DNA of 57,493 nucleotides, taken from positions 128,619 through 186,111 of the forward strand of contig GG745373.1 in assembly GCA_000151295.1 (NCBI GenBank), given 5' to 3'. Below the pieces are notes generated by a model that searched no databases, was not told the DNA's origin, and worked only from the letters and a program-made list of their open reading frames with translations. This document shows positions 50,748 to 57,493 of this stretch, piece after piece (position 1 is the first letter of the stretch; each line of letters begins with the position of its first letter). The DNA is from Allomyces macrogynus ATCC 38327. Taxonomy: Eukaryota > Blastocladiomycota > Blastocladiomycetes > Blastocladiales > Blastocladiaceae. Position numbers and translations under genes: made by a program.

Positions 50748-52091
50748 GCCAGTCTCAGACCGTCGCGGTCGCATGTTCCGGGCGAGTCTCGGGCGGAGAA
50801 GAAGCTGCCCGGGCCGCTTGGCCATAGTGTGTTTCTCATTTCATAGACCAATTTATCCATACTTGGTCGTTGGACGGCGCGATGGGACTGCCGCAGAGTT
50901 GGGGATGGGATGGAGGCGCCGATCACGCCAGAGATCAGGACGACACGCGTGGCAGGGCGGTCATGTGGCGAGCAGAGGGAGCGTTGTCATGCTGTTGCAG
51001 TCGGTTGCCATGCGCTTCGGCCCACCGTCCGGCGAGCGGGCGAGGGTTGGCGTGCCCCTTCTGATCGCGGCACGCATCTCGCGCGATCACAAGCGGCAGC
51101 GCGTCCTCGCCAGCCAGTCCTTTGCTCCACGCGCGCTCTCCGTTCTGCGAGCGCTGCGACCCGCCCGCCCGCCTGCCTGCCTGCCTGTCGACTGCGCCGC
51201 GCCGCCGCGCACGCTTCCACGCTCGCCTGCCGGACCGGCCTGCGCGTGAGTGCGGACGTCGACTTCCAATCCGTCCTGGCACGCGAGCACGCCGTGCGCA
51301 CGCACCGACACCGACAGCAGCGACGACAGCAGCAGCAGCAGTAGCACCAGCAGCAGCAGCACCCGGACGCGCCGCCCCTATTTACGCGACGACGACGGGA
51401 CGCACGGCGCCGGGCATGCTCGTCCGCCCGCACGCCGCGACCTACGCCGCCACCGTGCTCGTCCTTGCCTGCGACCGCGACCACCCGCCGCTCGGCCGCC
51501 ACCGAGCGCTGTGCCGCCGCATCGGCGTCCTTTAACGCGCCGTCCCCGTCCCGCGCCTTGTTTTTCTGATTGTGCGGCGGTGTGTGTTTTTGGAGTGGAG
51601 CGTGAGGTGCGACCTGTTCTCTCCTCTTGCTGCCGTGTCCGCTGCCGACCGGACCGTGCGGATGGTGCTATGGGCCCGCCACCGCGCCTGCCGTGGCCCT
51701 CGCGCCAACCGACGGACGGACGTGCCGGCAGCTCTGCTGGGGGCCCGGCCATGCCCGCCCGCGGAGGTGGGGCACGCGCCCTGCGAGCGCGTCCGCCCTC
51801 GACTCTGGTGGCGCGCATGGGTGCCAAGTCCTGCACCGTGCCGCGCCGTGCCTGCCATGGCGTGCGCCGTCCGTCGGTCTGTCCGGTCAGGCCAGTTACG
51901 GCGTCGCGCTCGCAGGTGGTGCCCTGCACGTCCCTTGTCGCGTTGAGTCCGCACGGAACGCGCCTGAACTGGCCACTGAACTGCGACGGGACGGGACTGA
52001 CCGCTTTTGTCTTGTCGCCTCGCCTCTTCGCCTGCCTGCTCGCTTCGCTTAACCAGCTCCTGGATCGACGCCATCTCCCGCTCTCGACACG
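50748..52091. other. intergenic, long upstream region of the REG1-like gene
   Basis: About 1.34 kb. It contains CAG-type triplet repeats at about 51314-51360 and extended C-rich stretches. No conserved exon was found; part is probably a long 5' UTR of the downstream gene. Confidence 0.4.
51314..51360 (+). repeat. imperfect CAG/CAC triplet repeat
   Basis: CAGCAG and GACGACAGCAGCAGCAGCAGTAGC-type triplets in presumed non-coding DNA upstream of the REG1-like gene. Confidence 0.8.
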
Positions 52092-54710
52092 ATGGGCTAC
52101 CACCACCACCACCGCCACCACACGCCCACGGCACGCGCCGCCGCGCCTGCTGCTGCTCCCGCCGCTCCCGCCGCGACCGCGATGCCCGCCGTCGACACCG
52201 ACGCGGTGCGCCGCCCGCGGTCCTACTCGCTGCCGGACCTGACCATGGGCGACCAGGTGCACGCCGCCGCGCTGCGCCCGCAGCAGTATGTCGGTGCGTG
52301 CTCGCGGTCACGCATTCGCTGCCGAGGTGCACCCGAACGTGCTCCTGATGAAATGTGCGGACGCGGTTGCTTGCGTACGGCCAATGTAGATTACCTGCAC
52401 CACGACTGGAACGACGAGGACTTGGCCGATTCCTGGAAGCTCGTGACCAAGCTCAAGAACGGGCCGCTCAAGGCCGGCGGTAAGGGCGAGCGGCTCGAGT
52501 ACATTACCTGGCGGATCTGGTATGTGCTCGCGAACCATGGGTGCAGGGACTGCGCCGCTGATGCCGTTGTTGCGCGACCCGCTTTGTCTAGGTGGCAGCG
52601 CAAGGGCATGCTCGGCAAGGCGCACCCGTACTCGATTCAATGGTCCGTGGCGTTTGACTGCTGCTGCGCGTGGAGAGTCGGAAGACATGGTGTCGGTGCT
52701 GCTGGAATCAAGTGGAATGAACCGCATTTGCGCGCGCGTGGTGTAGGGAAAAGGACGCGACCAACCTGTACGCGCTCGGACCGGTACGCTACGCTTGCGC
52801 TCCTGCCGCTGCTGCGGCCTGCTCGTCGCGTCCTGCCGGAACCCGTTCCGCTCACCTGTCCGTCCTGAACGTAGCTCGTCTCGCGATCCAACCCGTACCC
52901 GGAAATCGTCCCGCGCGCGCTCGCCACATCGGCCACCCCACCCGCGGCGCCGCCCATGGCCGCGTTCCTGGCCACCTCCCGCACCGTGCACGCCCTCCGA
53001 CAGGCCGTGACCCTCGCGAAACGCGGGTGCCTGAAACGGCACTCGCTGAGGGACCTGCTCACGCGACCGAGCCCCGCGGAACGACGCGCGCTGCGCGACC
53101 GACTGCGCGCATCGCTCGTCTCGCTCGCGGCTGCGGCCGCCGCCGCAGCGGCTGCAGCGACCACCCCACTCCCGGCACCCGCCGAGTCCCTGTCGGACGA
53201 TGGCGGCGCGACCGTGCGCCGCCGCGCGCGCAGGAAAAGCAGTACGAGCGAGTCGGGGCGGTCGGCGAAACGCCGGTCGGCGTCCGGCGACGCGTCAGTC
53301 TCGGTCGCGGCGTCGTCGGCGTCGTCGGCACCGCCGACGCCAAGGGGCGGGCCGTCGGCCGCAGCGAATGCGGACGCGGCCGCGGCGGTCGCGGCGGCGC
53401 TTGGTGGGACCGGTGGGGTGCGGTTTAACCCGATGGTCGACGAACGGATCTTTGTCGGGTCGCATGTCGTCGAGGACCGCCGCCGGCAGAGTCGCGCGGT
53501 GCTGATGGCCGAGCGCGATGGGGAGGATGTGGAGGAGGAGGAGGATGTGGAGGAGGAGGGGAACGGGTTGCTCGTGCCGCCGTCGTGGGCAGCAGTGGCC
53601 GCGACGGGGACTCGGCATGCCGGGTCGGTGGGACGCGGACATCATCACCATCACCACCTCCACGTATATGTGGACGACGACGACCAAGACGAGGACGAGG
53701 ACGTGGTCATGGCGCGCAGCAGCAGCAATTCGCGGTTCCGGTACCGGTCGTACGAGGAAGACAATGCGAGCGAGCCGCGCAGCAGTGACAACGATGATGA
53801 TGAGGATGAGACGGGCAGCGTCATCCTGCACCGGCATCATGATGAGGACGACGAGTACGACGATTATTATGACGATGATGATGAGGATGACGAGGATGAG
53901 GATGACGATTACTACGACGGCCGCGACGAACTGCCCGTCGTTCCGGGCCACTTCTCGTTCCCGGCCACGTCGACTCCACCCGTTGCTGCTTCCGCTGGGT
54001 CGCCCACGCAGCTGCCCGTCATTTCGATCCGCCCCGACTTGCCGCCGCTCGTTATCAACGGCAAGCCGCCGTCACGTACCGCGTCACCCGCCGTCTCGGC
54101 GACCGACCCGCCGTCCGACTCTGCCGTGTGGGACGGGAACACGGCCGCCGCGCCGACCTCGCCCTTGGTCCCGATGCGATCGCCCGATGGTCCCGGCGGT
54201 GGCGGTGCCAATTCACCGCGCGCGTGGCCCGTGACGCCGCACCTGCGGCTCGACCCGATTCAGGACCGCCGCGACTTTCAGGTGCTCTGCGCGCTCGTCG
54301 ACGACCTCCTCACCGAGTCCGAGTCGGAAGGGTCGACCGAGGCCACGTTTGCCCCGTCCGACGCACCCGCGCCAATGCCAAGGGCCGCGAGTCCTGTCGT
54401 CACGGATACGCGCGCCTTGTCCCCGCCGCCACCGGCCGTGAATGGGATCGCGACTCCCGCCGCACCAGCAGCGAGCCCCACGGGCAAGGTGAACGGCACG
54501 TCGCCCACAGTCCCGACCCCGGCCAACGGCACGACCGTTGCCGCCGCCGAACCCGCGACTGCAAGCACGCCCGTGTCCTCGTCGTCGTTGGCGCCGTCGC
54601 CTGTACCGGTGGGGGACCCGTCGTTGGGCGAGGTGGTCGCGAATGTGCGCGACGTCATGTCGTGGATCGTGCAGGTCTTGTCGGGCAGCGCCAATGGGCC
54701 GCTGCCGTGA
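52092..54710 (+). CDS. REG1: Reg1-like regulatory subunit of protein phosphatase 1 (AreA/GATA-like DUF1752 domain)
   Basis: Five exons: 52092-52293, 52390-52519, 52592-52642, 52747-52783 and 52875-54710 (751 residues). Spread over exons 1-4 is the fungal domain VDYLHHDWNDEDLADSWKLV, RLEYITWRIWWQRKGMLG, YSIQWEKDATNLYALGP, which matches the YLSHNWKEEDIW...RLENASWRTW...NWLKDSDVTWLYGP domain of Reg1. Further on, VRFNPMVDERIFVG corresponds to the (H)IRFNDRVEQCIAV region containing the RVxF-type PP1-docking site. A His-rich run (GHHHHHHLHV) and a strongly acidic stretch (YDDYYDDDDEDDEDEDDDYY) follow, then a Pro/Ala/Thr-rich C-terminus. Reg1 targets PP1 (Glc7) to Snf1 kinase in glucose repression. 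The position of all four introns inside one conserved domain gives strong support to the splice model. Confidence 0.86.
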
Positions 54711-55396
54711 TCGTTGGATGAGGGGTCGGGGGAACGGGAACGAGTAACCAGTTTTGGGCCGTGATTTTTCTTGTGTTGTTGTTGTGTTGTGGTTTGTGTT
54801 GTGCGTTTGGTTGTGCGTTTCCGTTCTTTTTTTGTTGGGAATTTCATTGGACTTGCTGGGTTTCACTTCGCACTGGCGGTTTTGCTGGTTCCAGGCTTTG
54901 TTTGGGTGGTGTCGGATTCAGTAACCCGTGGTCGGGCGGGGTTTCAGACCGGGGTTTCGCAAGTGGATCATGGTCATCAACTTTGGGTGCATGAAGTCGC
55001 GCAGTGGCGGACGCAAAAGCGATTGCCGAGGCGCCGCCGCCCGCCCGCAAGTCATGAGCATGGTTGCCTGGCCTCCACCCACCACCCACCACCGACCGAC
55101 CCCGTCCTGCACGAACCTCGGCCGCAGCTCGCGCGCGCGCAACGCCCGGACGCCGTCGCCAACCGCTGCGCCCCGCGCGCCGGCCTCGAGGACGGGGCCC
55201 TGCTCCGTTGTCCAGCACCAGCACCGGCCAGACCTCCACTTTCGCAACAGTTCGCCGTGCCAAGAATCAACCAACCAACGAGCAACTTTGCAGCGGCACG
55301 GCGCGCATCTACACCGCCCACGCGCCCCGTGCCCAACGTTCGCACGCGCGCGGCCGTAACTGACGGCCCAGCCGCCGCCGAGCCGTGCGAACCACG
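54711..55396. other. intergenic, REG1-like 3' UTR and protease promoter
   Basis: About 690 nt. The first 150 nt are GT/T-rich (TTGTTGTTGTGTTGTGG), typical of 3' UTRs here. No gene seen. Confidence 0.5.
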
Positions 55397-57493
55397 ATGC
55401 ACGCTGCCGCCACGACCATGCTGCTCCTGCCGGCGCTCGTGCTCCTGGCCGCCGCCCATACCGCTGGGGCCGCGTCGACTGCCGACCTTGCCGCGCAAGT
55501 CCTGCGGACCGTCAACTCCACCACCACGGCCAATGGCGGCGACACCGCCGCCGCCGTCGCTGCGCTCGCCAGCGACCCGACCGTGCGCGCCGCCGCGGCC
55601 TCCGTCCTCTCCACCGGCCCGCAACGCGCGTACCTGGTTGGGTTCACCTCGCAGTGCCAGCAAGCCGCAGCCACGGCCGTCGACACGATTCGGCCAGCCC
55701 TTGCGTCCGTGAATGTCACGGTCGACTGGGGGTTTGACGTGCATGGTGTCAAGGGCGTGAAAGTGCGGTATGCCGGCCCAGCATTGCCGCTCGGGCTCGT
55801 GCAGGCCAAAGTGCCGTGCGTCGCCTATATTGAAGAGGATACGCCGTTGGCGGTAGCCGAGACGGCGGCCGTCGCAAATGGCGGCGCAATTGTCGAGAAT
55901 GCGTGTCTGCAGTCGACGGCGATGGCGGGGAAACAGTCGCTGTGGGGGCTCGATGCGATGGATGGCAGCTTGGATGGCAAGTATGCGCTGAACTTGACGG
56001 GCGCGGGCGGTACGTTTTGATGTTTCTGTGGGGTCTGGCCTCGGTCATGAAAGTGGTCGCGGTACTGGTGGTGTTCGAGTTGATCTTTTTCGCCCCTCTC
56101 TGACCCATCGCCAACGCTCCTCATAGTCAACGTCTATGTCATCGACTCGGGCATCCGCGCCGACCACGCCGAGTTCTCCGGCCGTGCGCAAAACATCTAC
56201 ACGGCGCAGGGCGCGCAGGACCCGAACCTGACCCCGACCACCGACTGCACGGGCCACGGCACGCACGTTTCGGGTGTGGCCGTGGGCCACACGGTCGGGA
56301 TCGCCAAGGGGGCCAACGTTTACGGCCTCCGCATCATCGGGTGCGACAAGTCTGGGTCCGTCTCGGACGCGGTCGACGCCCTCAACTACCTCGCCAAGAA
56401 CTTGAAGAAACCCGCGGTCATCAATATGAGTCTCGGGTCGCCCGAAGGGCTCAAGGGGAACACGCTGCCCAACGCGATCACGGCGCTCGTCAAGCAGGGC
56501 GTGCACGTGGTCATTGCCGCGGGGAACTCGGCCGTTGACGCGTGCTCAGCCGCAGCGGGCGCGCCGTCGCTCACAACGATTGCCGACACGTACGTCGTTG
56601 GCGCCGTCGACCGGCCCTCGGCGACGGATCTCGCGCAGAACATTTACAACCCGCGCGTCGCGACATTTTCCAACACGGGCGCTTGCGTCAAATACTGGGC
56701 GCCCGGCGTGGACATCTGGTCGGCGTCCAATTTCTCAGCCGACGCGACCAACGACCCGAAGGCGTTCGAGTCGCGGCAGGGCACGTCGCAGGCAACGCCG
56801 TTTGTCACGGGCGTGATTGCCCTGCACCTTGAAATGAACGCGTCGTTCACGCCGGCCGACTTGACGCAGGTGCTCTTGACCCGCGGCAAGCCGATGAGCT
56901 GGGGCGGCGTCCACGTGGTCGCGCCAACCGCATCGAATGGCGCCAACGCGTCCGCGGGCAATCCGGCCAAGGCGCTCACGACCAATTCGTTGTCGACGCT
57001 CTCGTTCCCGCTCGCGTCGTGCTCCACGTCGGATACGGGCGTGACCGGTGCGATCAAGGCCGCGCTCGGCACGTCGAATAACACTGTGTACCTGATTGCC
57101 GGCGCCGCCGGCGCGGCCGTGCTCGTGGCCGTGGTTGCGGGGCTTGTCGTGCGCCACCATCGGCGCCGGTCGACTGCGTCGGCCAATGCTGCGGCCGCGG
57201 CCGCGGTCGTGCCGAAACCGAACCCCGCGACGCAGCAGCAGTCGCAGCGCCCACCGCTCGGCCCGGACCCGCGCCGCATGCAGCAGCAGCAACAATCGCC
57301 GCAAACCCCGGCGCCGGCCCCGCTGCAACCGCAACCGCCGCAAGCCGCGTACCGTTCCGACCACCCAATACGGCGCGTCCCCACCTTTCCCCTCACGGGT
57401 CGTATGGTCCGACGCCGCCCATCGCCGCAGGGCCCTCTACGGGGCGTCGCCGTTCCAGGCCCAGTCCCTACGCAGATCGGTTTTTTTTTTTGT
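55397..57493 (+). CDS. subtilisin-like serine protease (S8, proteinase K type) with C-terminal membrane segment (3' truncated)
   Basis: Exons 55397-56009 and 56127 to the window end; the intron is 117 nt (GTACGT...CTCTGACCC...CATAG). A signal peptide (MLLLPALVLLAAAHTAGA) and an I9-type propeptide (RAYLVGFTSQCQQ...VPCVAYIEEDTP) precede the mature domain. The catalytic triad is Asp211 (YVIDSG), His248 (GHGTHVSG) and Ser425 (GTSQATP), with oxyanion Asn338 (AAGNS). A hydrophobic segment (VYLIAGAAGAAVLVAVVAGLVV) and stop-transfer RHHRRR come after the catalytic domain, then a Gln/Pro-rich cytosolic tail that stays open to the last base. Most secreted proteinase K homologues lack such an anchor, so this one is probably displayed at the cell surface or in an endomembrane. 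The true C-terminus is outside the window. Confidence 0.92.

Noticed and set aside
57480..57493. T-run at the window end as a terminator or poly(A)/telomere signal
   Set aside because: A run of about 12 T at the cut edge, within an open protease frame, is too little to interpret and may be an end-of-contig artefact.

Overview
The window is nuclear DNA of a fungus, GC-rich, with compact genes cut by many short spliceosomal introns (about 45-180 nt, mostly 55-100). Donors are typically GTACGY or GTGCGY, and a CTRAC-like branch site lies close to the AG. Fungal-type proteins (Pof1-like NMN adenylyltransferase, Reg1-like PP1 subunit with the AreA/GATA-like domain, Fip1, CSN6) sit beside the ciliary transition-zone protein B9D1, so a zoosporic (flagellated) fungus is the best inference. 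Blastocladiomycota or Chytridiomycota are the likeliest groups, but the species is not determined. I rebuilt the gene models by hand from splice sites, reading phase and family conservation; in almost every case exon phases close exactly.

Layout. 0-1.3 kb: two tandem SUMO-family genes on the minus strand (the first cut by the window edge). 1.7-2.7: Pof1/NMNAT. 4.0-9.4: tandem pair of cationic amino-acid transporters. 9.8-12.8: BRCT-containing family X DNA polymerase with one in-frame TAA. 12.9-15.1: FGGY carbohydrate kinase (minus). 15.3: tRNA-Ser(AGA). 16.2-21.8: two tandem membrane-anchored GH26-like glycosidases (minus). 23.5-25.4: processive GT2 cellulose-synthase-like enzyme, divergent from the second GH26. 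25.8-28.0: Fip1 (minus). 28.4-30.4: decayed NADPH oxidase (minus). 31.5-32.4: four tRNA-Arg(CCG) genes in inverted array, followed by remnants of a non-LTR retrotransposon (to about 34 kb). 34.8-36.3: CSN6 (minus). 36.9-37.4: TXNDC17-like thioredoxin. 37.7-40.2: large unknown Pro/Ala-rich protein (minus). 40.8-41.8: peptidyl-tRNA hydrolase 2. 42.0-42.5: ALG13. 42.7-45.0: ferric-reductase-like flavocytochrome (minus). 46.3-47.3: ARL8 GTPase with a damaged exon. 48.1: second identical tRNA-Ser. 48.4-49.2: B9D1 (minus). 49.5-50.7: unknown protein. 52.1-54.7: Reg1-like PP1 regulatory subunit. 55.4-end: membrane-anchored subtilisin, cut by the window edge.

Most genes are unrelated housekeeping functions in alternating orientation. 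The one functionally suggestive neighbourhood is 16-25 kb, where a processive beta-glycan synthase stands head-to-head with one of two membrane-tethered GH26 glycosidases. That is a candidate polysaccharide synthesis/editing locus. Several conserved genes carry clear damage (polymerase: one stop; NOX: three stops plus frameshifts; ARL8: four 1-nt insertions in one exon; FGGY: one junction without an AG). These are either real decay or indel/base errors in a draft assembly, and read-level data are needed to decide.
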